Assembly: GCA_018398815.1 (NCBI GenBank)
Contig: CM031609.1
Location: 26,750,815-26,814,814, forward strand
Length of the DNA stretch: 64,000 bases
Direction: 5' to 3'
From: Conus ventricosus
Lineage: Eukaryota; Mollusca; Gastropoda; Neogastropoda; Conidae
Part shown: positions 10,889-22,489 of the stretch, piece by piece
Numbering within the stretch: position 1 is the stretch's first letter
Layout of the letters: every line of letters begins with the position of its first letter
The notes under the pieces: generated by a model
Told to the model about the DNA's origin: nothing
Database searches by the model: none
What the model saw: the letters and a program-made list of their open reading frames with translations, nothing else
Program-made: the position numbers and the translations under genes

Positions 10889-10889
<1 letters not shown>

Positions 10890-10951
<62 letters not shown>
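10890..10951. repeat. (CT)n microsatellite
   Basis: About 31 perfect CT dinucleotides. Confidence 0.95.
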
Positions 10952-10953
<2 letters not shown>

Positions 10954-11444
10954 ACATACGTGGCAGTCAAGACATTGGCTAAATCAGCTATGCCTCATAC
11001 TAAACTAGCTGCTGCGTATAAGCTCCACTCCCGGTGCACAGATCAGTCTATATCACATAGTCTGCAAATGAGGGTCGTAGTATTGTATGTGCTGCCTGGC
11101 ATTTACAAAAACAAAACAGAAAAAAAAACATCATGCAGTCCTATGCTGATGGTGATTACACACGCATATGCTTCGAACAACCAGGAAAATATGTCAAATT
11201 ATGAAAGACAACAGACTCGTTAATGGTATATGTTCATAAAAGTTGCTATAACACCTGTTGTGCATGCCCCGTGTGCCATATGGGGCGAAATACTCGTCTG
11301 TATTAAATAATTTAATTTTGTGTTCATACTCCGAGTTCACAGATTTTCTGTCTTGTGGAAAATGACAAAGCGCCAAGTGGTCAGATTCCCATCTCAGTTG
11401 TCGTTGTACGTCTCACTGAAGTGAAGTCAAGCAATGGGTCAACT

Positions 11445-11544
11445 NNNNNNNNNNNNNNNNNNNNNNNNNNNNNNNNNNNNNNNNNNNNNNNNNNNNNNNN
11501 NNNNNNNNNNNNNNNNNNNNNNNNNNNNNNNNNNNNNNNNNNNN
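11445..11544. other. assembly gap (100 N)
   Basis: Exactly 100 N, a conventional placeholder for a gap of unknown size. Confidence 0.99.
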
Positions 11545-13400
11545 GATCTTGCTTCCCTCACTCAGCCCCTGCTCCCTCCCAGTGCAGTTGTTCTTTCACT
11601 GTGTGCTTCCTCGATCGTTCGTTCCTTTGTCTGTGGATTTCAGCTCAACACGACACAACAGGACAAAAGCAGACCTTTTCTTACAGAGTGGGGGGGTAGG
11701 TGTGTTCACTTGCTCCCGGTCTCAATGCTTGTCACTCCCCCCTTATACATCTCTCGTTCAATGACCACACGAGAGAGCTTCAAATTCCAGTTCTTTTATT
11801 GCCCAAATGCTGTTGTGGGGGCATAGGTGATGAGGACATACAATGATAAGAACCCTACGTCCCAAACTAAATGGGCGAGCTGAAGATGATGTTTGCTCAA
11901 TTCACTTTCAAATTTTCCCCTCAGAAGATTCCCTACCTAAAACAAAAAAACCCACCGAGCTATCTGAAACAAAAGACAAAAAAAAACATTCTTAGCTTTC
12001 TAATAATAGTCTTAGGATCATGACAACATTCATCAAAATAATAACATAAGTGAAACACATTAAAAAATGACATAACAAGAAGTACCCCTAAAAATAAAAG
12101 TGAGAAAAAAAGGAGTACTAACAATAAGTGATACACACAACAAAATACATAACATGAAATACAACAAAATAAGTGACAAAGAAAAAAGACATTGGTTTAT
12201 TCACAAATTGATGTCATAGAGGGCTAGGAACTTGAGGCCGCAGGTGGACCTTGAACTCAAACCACACTATTGGTTTTCACACCACTGCACTAGCCGCTTA
12301 TACCTGGTTATTTCCCACCTTACGTAAAGAAATATTGGTATGGACATGTACATAACATTATAAACACAGCCAACTTCCCTACGAAGCATTGGCGTGCTTA
12401 TCCTTTAGAGGCTTTAGCACTTCACACCACAGACTGTGACATCTCAACTCTTACAGTTTTAAGACTACAACAGCCCAACTGTGAACTTCTGTTGCATGGA
12501 CTTGCCCTATTATTTGGCAATGTCCCACACACATTTAACTAAGGACCTCAAGAACCATGCATCCTCATCAACCCCGAACAGGCTTTACCCCATTTCAAGG
12601 TTTCCACCAAGTTGAGAGAAGATATAAAAGGAAGGGGTCATCTAGTCTCAGTCTCCTAATCCCACAACTAGGGACTGATCTAGCTCCTTGGAGAAAAGAT
12701 GGAAAGGAAACACAGCGGCAACAGACATAACAAACCCCACAATAAATTCCAGTGAGCAAGCAAGGCAAACCCGAGATCAAATATTTTCATTTAACAATAT
12801 ACATACACTTTCTCTAACAATCTACACACACTTTCTCTCATGCAGTACCCCATAATAAAAAAAACAATGAAGGGAAGAGGAAAAATAAACTCACAGAAGA
12901 GAAACAGCATGAACCATTCAAAACCAAACCTACAAGAAACGCACACACACACACACACAAAAATAAACAAACAAAATATCAGGCAAATAATTCTTTTAGA
13001 TCAGTCAGCAGACTGATAGTGGAAGGGAGGTAATCTGGCCTTTTCACAAGACCTTTCAAACAAGTTGCACCCAAACTTCTCTACAGTCCAACATAGAAAA
13101 AGATCCTTTGGTCCATCTCAAAGCATTATCATGACAATCTTTCCAGGGATTATCCTTAGACTGGCCCGGTTTGAACGTCTGTTTCCACCACGCATGCCAG
13201 AGCCCCAAACCAAAGAAAACTGTGTAGCCTCACCCAAGGCAACACAAAACATAAAAAAACCCAGCTTCTTAGTAGGCTCAAATTTATTATGACAAGGATA
13301 AATGTACACAACCAAAAAGTAAATAAACAATTTACCACACAAAAGAAAACATCGCGTCCGGGAGAATTACTAGGCCGGGAACGTTCTCAACCTTGATCAT
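11545..13400. other. no gene recognised; possible SINE at 12236-12302
   Basis: Mostly A-rich sequence on the plus strand. Minus-strand 12236-12302 has an A-box-like 'ggctagtgcagtgg' and a B-box-like 'ggtttgagttc' at tRNA-like spacing, which suggests an old tRNA-derived SINE head. A short CA repeat lies near 12940. No coding exon is supported. Confidence 0.35.
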
Positions 13401-13401
13401 T

Positions 13402-13406
13402 CTGAT
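13402..13406. repeat. target site duplication, left copy (CTGAT)
   Basis: CTGAT immediately outside the left LTR is repeated at 21682-21686 outside the right LTR. Five bases is usual for Ty3/gypsy integration. Confidence 0.9.
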
Positions 13407-15580
13407 TGTCACGACCGACCCTGGAGGTCTGCCCTGACAGGATCGGTCTAGGTGGGAGTGAAGGGAGTGACTGACCTCACACGCTCCGCAAGAGACCACA
13501 CAATAAAGATTACGATACAACACCCCATTTATTCACACCAGCAAAATAAACATTCCAACACACGCACCATGCACGATCACAATAAAGCACTCCAACGCAC
13601 ACAACATGCACAATCACGATCAAGCACTCCAACGCACACAACATGCACAATCACAATCAAGCACTCCAACGCACGCAACATGCACAATCACAATCAAGCA
13701 CTCCCGCACCCACAACATGCACGATTATAAATAAATATTTCGCCATACGACGCACATGATCACAATTACAGCATTCCAGCACATATGACAAATACACAAT
13801 TATAAGGAAATATTTCCAGTATCGACCCTTTCTCACACCATGGAGTGCGTCCACATCCCTGCCCCTGCCAAGTCCGCAGGGAGCACCCTGTCGCACTAGG
13901 TGCTCCGAGCCGGGTTGGTTCTCGCAGGGAGTCGCCCAAAGCCGACACCCTCGACTCCCAAGCGGGCAGTGAAGAGAGTGTTCCCGGGGGGGGGGGGGGA
14001 CGTAGCTGTTACTGGAGGTCCTGGACGGGGGTCCAGGCCGGCCAGTCAAGACGGCGGGCTCTTCTAGCAGTCCACGGTCCCGACCAAGGCGTGGCCTCGA
14101 CCAGCGCGTGGCACCATCCCGTCCGTGGTCTCAGCCAGAACGTGGCCTCGACCAGCACGTGGCACCATCCAGTTCGTGCTCCAGGTGAAGCCCCCGGGAG
14201 GGGGGAGACGTAGCTGGGAGGAGAGTCGGAGAGGAGGAAAAGAAGAAGGAAGGGAAGGAAGAAGGGTACTGGAACCCTGCCGTCAGTACCGTCTGACCAT
14301 TGCTGTCAAGTCTTAACAGCCACTCGCATGATGGGCGAGGGGAAGTGTATTAAGCGCACACAGTAAACCCATTGAATCAAGTCTTCTCACACGATGCAGG
14401 TAAAAGACTGCATTAAATCAACAGGTTACAAAACAAATATGAATTATCTTCACCCTTCTCTCACTCACGCTTAACGTTTTCCTTCCTTAGGAATAAATCA
14501 ACACAGCGACCATCGCTTAATAACTGCCACCACATTTGCAAATAATAATTCAATGGCATAACTGTCACATTTTATAAACACATTTCAAAATAACACAAAT
14601 CTCCAACCACGCATCCGAACGACAAATCATGCGTACGCACGCTCGTGAACATAAAACTCGTTCTCCTTGCACACACAAACAGACGGTGGCCGAAGGATAA
14701 AAGTCCGGCGAATGTGACAGGGGCGGACGAGCGAGACCAAGCAAGTTCCAACCCTGAATCACCAGGTTCTCTCCCTTCCCCACCGACTACCGCATCACCA
14801 GATACATAAACAGGAGAAAGAATTTTGGAAATAATTTAGAATGGCCAGGTTAAAGATGGAATTAACCAGAGAAAAGGTCTCACACAATATTTCTCTTACA
14901 ATTTCGAAAACAAAAGAAAATTGCGCAAAAAGCGAAGACTAAGCCGGCTAACAACAACAAATCAAAACAAACAGACCACGAAACTGATGCTTACCAGCTA
15001 CCCGTGGGTGAACCCGAAGAGGCGGGTCAAAGGACTCTCTCTACCCTCTGTCCAGTCGAGAGGACAGAGGCGAAGATGCGGAAACAGAAGAAATGATGTC
15101 CCTCTCCTACAGGCCGACTGCAGGAATTGAAAGTACTGACTGTACTCTCGATGATAAGGTAAAGAACCAGGACTGGAGCAGGCGCCCCAGAGACATCTTC
15201 CGCTCGAGTGAAGAGCTAACCTCCCTCAGCAATGGCGGCCAACATGCCATGCTGCGTCACAGAGTGAGCATACTTCAAACTAAAAGAAACGAAGCACGTG
15301 CGACAGGTAAAAAGACAGGCGAGAGGCCGATAGACAGAAAGTTCGAGAGAAAGGTACCGGCCACCCGTGAACTTGCAGGATGAATAGCACGGGCGGTGGA
15401 ATTAGAGAGAGAGAGAGAGAAAGCAAACCGAAGTTGAGCTGAACCACACCAAGGTGCAACTGCACCACAAGCCACCCTAAAGGGACGGATACACGACAAC
15501 AGCAACGACAATAAACAAATAAGTAATTCCGCCACCCTAGGTGGGTCGAACGTCGTAGGCCTCGTGACAAACTCGTGACA
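13407..15580 (-). repeat. 3' LTR of the Gmr1-like element
   Basis: Nearly identical to 19500-21681. It contains four tandem units of 37 bp (starts at 13588, 13625, 13662, 13699), a poly-G run near 13986-13999 and a duplicated 'cgtggcctcgaccagc' block near 14088-14160. Differences from the 5' LTR are almost all single-base indels in homopolymers. Confidence 0.92.
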
Positions 15581-15594
15581 AACCCCCCTTCTAA
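15581..15594 (-). promoter_or_regulatory. polypurine tract
   Basis: The minus strand reads AGAAGGGGGGTT directly before the 3' LTR, the position where plus-strand DNA synthesis is primed in LTR elements. Confidence 0.8.
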
Positions 15595-15935
15595 AAGCAT
15601 CTGTTTCTCTGAGATACAGTGCTCCTTTGAACCTTGTCGCATGTGCAACTTCACAACAATGGGACCGAACCCAACTCTCTGTGATCGACAGAGTACGATG
15701 AATCCAATACAAACATTCCACGATAGAATCACACGGGGAAATACATAATACTACATTTATCAAACAACTAAGCAAACCTTCCAACCATGAAAGTGACAAT
15801 CCGAACCATTGGTGATTCATTACCGTTAACCTCACTGAAGTGACAACTGTCACTACACCTGATACAGAGACCAAAAAGGGATATAACCCTGGTTGAGGGG
15901 GAAGTGTCCCTCTGACTGATTTTCCAATATGCTAA

Positions 15936-16130
15936 CTACGGAGCTCGGCTAAGATAGTCAGCATCCGTATTACAGGAACCCTTGATATGACGGAAAGTGA
16001 ACGCATGACTCTGCAGCTCCACTGCCCAACTCATGAGTCGATGACTGACTGGCCGGATCCGGTCCAAGCACATGGAGAGGATGATGATCGCTCTCCAGTA
16101 CAAACTTCCGGCCGTACTTCTTCTTGGGCA
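15936..16130 (-). pseudogene. RNase H C-terminal fragment of pol
   Basis: The minus strand encodes, in two frames because of an indel, the end of a Ty3/gypsy RNase H. A FVLESDHHPL-type segment is followed by MSWAVELQSHAFTFRHIKG and the closing ADYLSRAP, then a stop at 15936. The family normally has about 120 residues here; only roughly the last 60 remain. It is joined directly to integrase sequence at about 16118-16131, where the upstream frame reads TGVP and the downstream frame KKKYGRK. The whole RT domain that should separate them in a Gmr1-like order is absent. Confidence 0.75.
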
Positions 16131-16790
16131 CGCCAGTGCGCGTCCAAATCTGCCTGAGAGATTCAGCAACAGTAGGGGCATCGATAGTCCTAAGCGGGAC
16201 AGCCTCTGGTATCGACTCGCAGATTCTACCACTACCGAAGTGTAGCGGTGACCGCGATCGGATGGGGGATTAATGGGTCCCACCAGGTCGACCCCAACCT
16301 TGCTGAATGCCTCCCCAACCAGTGGCACTGACCCTAGGGGGACACGCTTCAAGCGACCCTTAGGCGTTGTCCGCTGGCAGACATCGCAACTGCGGCAGTA
16401 CTGCCTAACCTGTGAGTTTATCCCTGGCCAAAAGAAGTCTTGTCTTACTCGCTCGAGAGTCCGCTTGGAGCCCATATGACCTGCCATGGGGGAATCGTGG
16501 GCCTGCCGGAGAACAGACTCTCTCAAGCTTTGGGAACAACAAGCTGTTTGGCCACACGATCTGCCTGAGTGGAAACCCTAAAAAGGATCCCCTTGTGGAG
16601 CTTGAAGCTCACCTTGGCGTGTCGGGCAGACTGAGCGGGGCGATCCACAAGTTGTCGTAGGCGTTGGACATCCAAGTCCCTGGCCTGAAGACGGATAATG
16701 CTAGCAGGATCGGCCCTTGCCAGAACCTCGTCAGAGATCGGCTGAAGAACGGGACGCAATTCCTGTTCCTGCTTCTTAGCTTTGGCGCGT
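16131..16790 (-). pseudogene. integrase, zinc-binding domain and start of catalytic core
   Basis: After the protease and a TTRAKAKKQEQ linker come the usual integrase N-terminal motifs. These are an HX6H pair (AHDSPMAGHMG, about 16499) and a CX2C pair (CRSCDVCQRT, ending about 16386), together the HHCC zinc site. The core starts with VGVDLVGPINPPSDRG, which holds the first catalytic Asp near 16288. A one-base deletion after about 16209 shifts the frame. The second Asp and the Glu of the DDE triad are missing because of the internal deletion, so no active integrase can be made. Confidence 0.85.
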
Positions 16791-16799
16791 GTGGTGACT

Positions 16800-17118
16800 C
16801 CCACACACGCCTGTACGGGCAAATCCGTAGACACGGATTGACTGCGTCCGTCTGCGAAGGTGATAGTATTCCCTATGATAAGGGAATACAGAGGTCTCTC
16901 CACCGCGATGGCCCATACCTCGCCACAGAAGTAGGGGTGGAGATGGGAATGAGTACAGAAGGACGGGTGGAGGTAAAACCAGCCTCCAACCCGCACACAT
17001 CATAACTAGCGCCCCGCCGGGCCTCAGGGGAAACCAAATTCTTATCCACAAAGATCGTTGATGCTCCCGAATCCCTGATGGTGTCGACCAAGGAGGAACC
17101 AACAACCGAGAGAAACAC
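16800..17118 (-). pseudogene. retropepsin-like aspartic protease
   Basis: The minus strand encodes VDTIRDSGASTIFVDKNLV. DSGAS is the active-site motif of retroviral-type proteases (17059-17073). It lies between the Gag zinc knuckle and the integrase linker, the expected place for the enzyme that matures Gag-Pol. The frame changes near 16996, so the domain is split across two frames, probably by a homopolymer indel. Confidence 0.8.
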
Positions 17119-17129
17119 TGGGCACTCTG

Positions 17130-18752
17130 AATCACCAGAAGCTGGATGGAACCCAAGTTAGCCGAGGCACGAGGACGTTGGAAAGGACCAGCCCCACGAC
17201 TACCAGCGGCTTTAGGACAATCTTTCCTAATGTGGCCAGGACGACCACAAAGAAAACACAGTCGGGGCGCTGAAATCCCCGATGAACTGCCTGCCTTGTT
17301 CACCCCACTAGCAGTTGTCGGCACCTTATTGCTATTAAATCCTGTGGAGGGCTTCCTCTCCGTATCTGGGCGATGCCCATAAGCCCTGCGAGCTTCAGCA
17401 AACACCTCAGCGGTGTGAATCGCCGCCGCGAAATCCTGAGGTGCTGTCTCGCCTATCCGGATCCTCAACTCTGGGGACACAGTGTTGGTGAGCTGTTCAA
17501 TGAGGATCAAATCCTCCAGCTCCAACTTAGCTAACTGACGCCAGTACCCTAGCGTTTTGCGCAGCCTATCACCAAACTGCACGAAGGTCTCATCATTATT
17601 CTTCTTCATGGACCTGAACTTCCTCCTGTACGTCTCTGGGGTAAGGTGGAAACGCTTACGCAGAGCCAACTGCATATCTGCATAGACGCGCCTTCATTTA
17701 GAGTGAGCACACACTCCTTGCAGCACCAGATAATCCAGAAAAAAGGTGCATAGCCTTTTGTTCCTCAGACAATTGATATGAACAAGCAACCTTGTCAAAA
17801 TGCTCTAGGAACATGTCAATGTCCTCACTAGGTCTGAACTCTGGAAGCTTTAACTTTGGGCCTCTAACTCTATCACCTGTCTGGTGATTAACCCCCTGAC
17901 TTACAGATGCGGGAGACCGCGAAAAAAGTTGTTCCATCTCCTCCCTACGCAGAGCCTCCATCCTATCTAGTTCTTCCCTACGGAGGGCTTCCTGCCTGTC
18001 AGCCTCTTCCCTACGCCGATCCTCCTGTCTGGCAGCCTCCTCTCTACGCTGAGCAGCCTCCTCCCTACGCTGAGCAGCCTCCTCCCTACGCTGATCAGCC
18101 TGTCTGGCAGCCTCCTCTCTACGCTGAGCAGCCTCCTCCCTATGCATAATCTCCTGTCTGTCAGTCTCCTCTCTACGCAGAGCCTCCATCCTACCTAGCT
18201 CTTCCCTACGGAGCTTTGCCTCTTCCCTACGAAGAGCTTCCTGCCTGACTGCCTCTTCCCTACGAAGAGCTTCCTGCCTAGCAACCTCTTCCCTACGTTG
18301 GGCCTCATCCTCCCGTCGCTGTCGCTCTAGAAACATCAGGACGGAAGTGATGTCCTGGGCGGGGTTCACCACTCCCGACACGGAGGATGATCCGTCTGAC
18401 CCGTCCCTTGGGTCTCGACTTTCCCATAAGGAAAGTCTTCTGGGGCATGCCCCTTACGAGGGGAAGCCTGGAGAGGAGAAGGTTTCGGTCTCTGCGACTC
18501 AACAGAAGCCCACAGTTGCTTCGCTATACTCTGACGCTTCCGAGCGGAAGTGCCAGTCGGGGTCTCGACAGGGAGACCCCCCAGCGAAGAGGTAGTAAAA
18601 GTACTCACTGGGCTACCTGCTACAGCACTGGAATAGGTAGAAGTTACCGTAGTCGAAGTACTGGTACTAATAGTAGGGACTACAGTAACATTTTGAATAC
18701 CCTTCTTCTTCGACGCCCGCGTCGCCATACCACCAGCGCCGGACGTCGCCAT
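17130..18752 (-). pseudogene. Gag polyprotein with coiled coil and zinc knuckle
   Basis: The ATG at 18752 opens a Ser/Thr-rich N-terminus (MATSGAGGMATRASKKK). After a frame change near 18385 there is a long Arg/Glu/Gln/Ala-rich helix made of RREE-A/Q heptad-like repeats (about 17950-18340), encoded by a near-tandem DNA repeat. A Gag capsid-like segment follows (LRKRFHLTPETYRRKFRSMK and onward, from 17675), with a further frame change near 17690. The region ends with one CX2CX4HX4C zinc knuckle (CFLCGRPGHIRKDC, 17217-17258) that would bind RNA. The two frame breaks may be assembly errors, so an intact Gag is possible. Confidence 0.85.
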
Positions 18753-18890
18753 GACAACAATATCCTACAGTTTTCCAAATACAGGGGAAAAACAATTCCA
18801 CTAGAGAAAGAAAAAAAAAAAAAAAACAAATATTTTAGGGGCGTGTGTATATGTGTGTATGTGTGTGTGTGCGTGTGGTGCGGACAAGTT

Positions 18891-19072
18891 CCGGCTGCTC
18901 CCACTCTGGCAACACCGCGCTCTACAGCACGAGCAACAGTGCGGTGGGGCTCACCGAAAAAAAAAAAAAAAAAAAAACTATGTCCGGCTGCCCCCACTCT
19001 GGCAACACCGCGCTCTACAGCACGAGCAACAGTGCGGTGGGGCTGGCCGAAAAAAAAAAAAAAAAAAAAACC
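18891..19072 (-). repeat. 93-bp tandem duplication in the 5' leader
   Basis: Two copies of a block with 'ccggctg..cccactctggcaacaccgcg' begin at 18891 and 18984. Each ends in an A run of 17 or more on the plus strand. They lie between the primer site and gag, in the untranslated leader. Confidence 0.85.
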
Positions 19073-19477
19073 TAGCAGACGGGATCCGGAGAGAGGAAAA
19101 AAAAAAAAAAAACACTAGCGTCCGATACAACCCCCTGTACTCAACAACCTGGTAGAGAGAAAAAAAAAAACAAGAACTGGCTAAATACAACACAGGAATG
19201 GAAGACTGAGCGGCAACAGAAGGGCAAGACTTACGGCCGTACCTGCGTGAGGTACCCGGCGGAAGGAGGTCTGGACGCGGTCGACTCCCCTTGGTCTCAC
19301 CTCGACTCCCGAGTCACGCCGGATGTTCCCTCAGGCCACAACAAGACTCCCTTCACGCTAGAGTCACCCAGCCAACCACCCACGAACAAACACGACAAAC
19401 TGACTAAACATATACAAAACAGACAAAACTAAACAGGTACTCTGCGAAACGAGAGAGAGACAGCCAGAGCCCTTCAC

Positions 19478-19495
19478 ATCCCGGACGAGCCCCCA
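19478..19495 (-). promoter_or_regulatory. primer binding site, tRNA-Pro type
   Basis: The minus strand reads TGGGGGCTCGTCCGGGAT, five bases downstream of the 5' LTR end. This is the well-known 18-base site complementary to the 3' end of tRNA-Pro, used for minus-strand priming by several retroviruses and LTR elements. Confidence 0.92.
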
Positions 19496-19499
19496 CAAT

Positions 19500-21681
19500 T
19501 GTCACGACCGACCCCCTGGAGGTCTGCCCTGACAGGATCGGTCTAGGTGGGAGTGAAGGGAGTGACTGACCTCACACGCTCCGCAAGAGACCACACAATA
19601 AAGATTACGATACAACACCCCATTTATTCACACCAGCAAAATAAACATTCCAACACACGCACCATGCACGATCACAATAAAGCACTCCAACGCACACAAC
19701 ATGCACAATCACGATCAAGCACTCCAACGCACACAACATGCACAATCACAATCAAGCACTCCAACGCACGCAACATGCACAATCACAATCAAGCACTCCC
19801 GCACCCACAACATGCACGATTATAAATAAATATTTCGCCATACGACGCACATGATCACAATTACAGCATTCCAGCACATATGACAAATACACAATTATAA
19901 GGAAATATTTCCAGTATCGACCCTTTCTCACACCATGGAGTGCGTCCACATCCCTGCCCCTGCCAAGTCCGCAGGGAGCACCCTGTCGCACTAGGTGCTC
20001 CGAGCCGGGTTGGTTCTCGCAGGGAGTCGCCCAAAGCCGACACCCTCGACTCCCAAGCGGGCAGTGAAGAGAGTGTCCCGGGGGGGGGGGGGGGGGGACG
20101 TAGCTGTTACTGGAGGTCCTGGACGGGGTCCAGGCCGGCCAGTCAAGACGGCGGGCTCTTCTAGCAGTCCACGGTCCCGACCAAGGCGTGGCCTCGACCA
20201 GCGCGTGGCACCATCCCGTCCGTGGTCTCAGCCAGAACGTGGCCTCGACCAGCACGTGGCACCATCCAGTTCGTGCTCCAGGTGAAGCCCCCGGGAGGGG
20301 GGAGGACGTAGCTGGGAGGAGAGTCGGAGAGGAGGAAAAGAAGAAGGAAGGAGGAAGGAAGAAGGGTACTGGAAACCCTGCCGTCAGTACCGTCTGACCA
20401 TTGCTGTCAAGTCTTAACAGCCACTCGCATGATGGGCGAGGGGAAGTGTATTAAGCGCACACAGTAAACCCATTGAATCAAGTCTTCTCACACGATGCAG
20501 GTAAAAGACTGCATTAAATCAACAGGTTACAAAACAAATATGAATTATCTTCACCCTTCTCTCACTCACGCTTAACGTTTTCCTTCCTTAGGAAATAAAT
20601 CAACACAGCGACCATCGCTTAATAACTGCCACCACATTTGCAAATAATAATTCAATGGCATAACTGTCACATTTTATAAACACATTTCAAAATAACACAA
20701 ATCTCCAACCACGCATCCGAACGACAAATCATGCGTACGCACGCTCGTGAACATAAAACTCGTTCTCCTTGCACACACAAACAGACGGTGGCCGAAGGAT
20801 AAAAGTCCGGCGAATGTGACAGGGGCGGACGAGCGAGACCAAGCAAGTTCCAACCCTGAATCACCAGGTTCTCTCCCTTCCCCACCGACTACCGCATCAC
20901 CAGATACATAAACAGGAGAAAGAATTTTGGAAATAATTTAGAATGGCCAGGTTAAAGATGGAATTAACCAGAGAAAAGGTCTCACACAATATTTCTCTTA
21001 CAATTTCGAAAACAAAAGAAAATTGCGCAAAAGCGAAGACTAAGCCGGCTAACAACAACAAATCAAAACAAACAGACCACGAAACTGATGCTTACCAGCT
21101 ACCCGTGGGTGACCCCGAAGAGGCGGGTCAAAGGACTCTCTCTACCCTCTGTCCAGTCGAGAGGACAGAGGCGAAGATGCGGAAACAGAAGAAATGATGT
21201 CCCTCTCCTACAGGCCGACTGCAGGAATTGAAAGTACTGACTGTACTCTCGATGATAAGGTAAAGAACCAGGACTGGAGCAGGCGCCCCCAGAGACATCT
21301 TCCGCTCGAGTGAAGAGCTAACCTCCCTCAGCAATGGCGGCCAACATGCCATGCTGCGTCACAGAGTGAGCATACTTCAAACTAAAAGAAACGAAGCACG
21401 TGCGACAGGTAAAAAGACAGGCGAGAGGCCGATAGACAGAAAGTTCGAGAGAAAGGTACCGGCCACCCGTGAACTTGCAGGATGAATAGCACGGGCGGTG
21501 GAATTAGAGAGAGAGAGAGAGAAAGCAAACCGAAGTTGAGCTGAACCACACCAAGGTGCAACTGCACCACAAGCCACCCTAAGGGACGGATACACGACAA
21601 CAGCAACGACAATAAACAAATAAGTAATTCCGCCACCCTAGGTGGGTCGAACGTCGTAGGCCTCGTGACAAACTCGTGACA
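19500..21681 (-). repeat. 5' LTR of the Gmr1-like element
   Basis: The partner of 13407-15580. It shares the same 37-bp minisatellite (from 19683) and a longer poly-G run (20078-20097). It would hold the element's promoter; no TATA box is claimed. Confidence 0.92.
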
Positions 21682-21686
21682 CTGAT
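21682..21686. repeat. target site duplication, right copy (CTGAT)
   Basis: Matches CTGAT at 13402-13406. Confidence 0.9.
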
Positions 21687-22489
21687 AATTCTGGCACTAC
21701 CTTCCTCAACATTGTCTGGTTCCAAAACAAAACCCCAAAACTACTCAACACATCTTAACCAAAAATAAAAGTCATTTCAACACCAACCTGGAGGCAGCAG
21801 ACAGACTGGGATAGGATGTGCGTCTTGATCTGAGGGGGTCAGGAGCCTTCTGACTGGCGCCAAACTTCAGGAGACGCGTCTGGCACCGGTGATGTAATTC
21901 TCTTTAAGGAGCCAATCGCTAGCAACTCTCACCCAGAATGGTAGCTTCCTTTTAGGTTTTAAATATTTTGTACTTACTCTTTACTTGCAGCCCTACACTA
22001 CTCTATTATTTGTTATTACTATCAATATCTCTAATAAACTAATAATAAACTACTAAAGGCTAGAACGAATAGCCCTAACTAGACCCAAACTGAAAGTTGA
22101 AAACAAACCGGGTCACTTCCGGAAGGGAAATAACACCCCTGTGTCTAGTTGCTAACTCCGGGAACTAATATGTGAAGTTGCTTCCCTTTGACCGCAAATG
22201 TCATTGACATGTCACACTTTGATAGAAGCGAAAGTATCCAGACGTGCGCTCAAACTAGTGTTTTGTTAAATTCGATGATTTGTAAACCACAGCTTGGATA
22301 TTTGTAAAGTAAATGATATATTTGCATCCATTTGGCGGGGGGAAAAATGATGATGGTGAGGAGGAAGAAGAAGAAAATCATTTGAGTTATCTGGACACAG
22401 ATACTTTGTTTCTTAATATGGCTGCCAGCTTCACAAATATGTCGATTACACTCAGCTTGAAAATTCAGTGTGGAGCGGGATTTTCCATT
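21687..22489. other. no recognisable feature
   Basis: Unique-looking sequence between the LTR element and the tandem duplication; no gene or repeat recognised. Confidence 0.5.

Larger units (their letters stand above)
13407..21681 (-). mobile_element. Gmr1-like Ty3/gypsy LTR retrotransposon, internally deleted
   Basis: A complete-ended element on the minus strand. LTRs of 2174 and 2182 bp start and end with TGTCACGA/TCGTGACA, and it is flanked by a perfect 5-bp target duplication, CTGAT. A tRNA-Pro primer site follows the 5' LTR and a G-rich polypurine tract precedes the 3' LTR. The 3.9-kb interior encodes Gag with a zinc knuckle, a DSGA aspartic protease, the integrase HHCC domain and start of its core, then only the end of RNase H. 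Integrase before RNase H is the order of the Gmr1 group, so RT and the rest were probably removed by one internal deletion. It can only move with enzymes supplied in trans. Confidence 0.9.

Noticed and set aside
15936..16130. RNase H after integrase taken as a novel domain shuffle
   Set aside because: Gmr1-type elements already place integrase upstream of RT-RNase H, so a simple deletion explains it.
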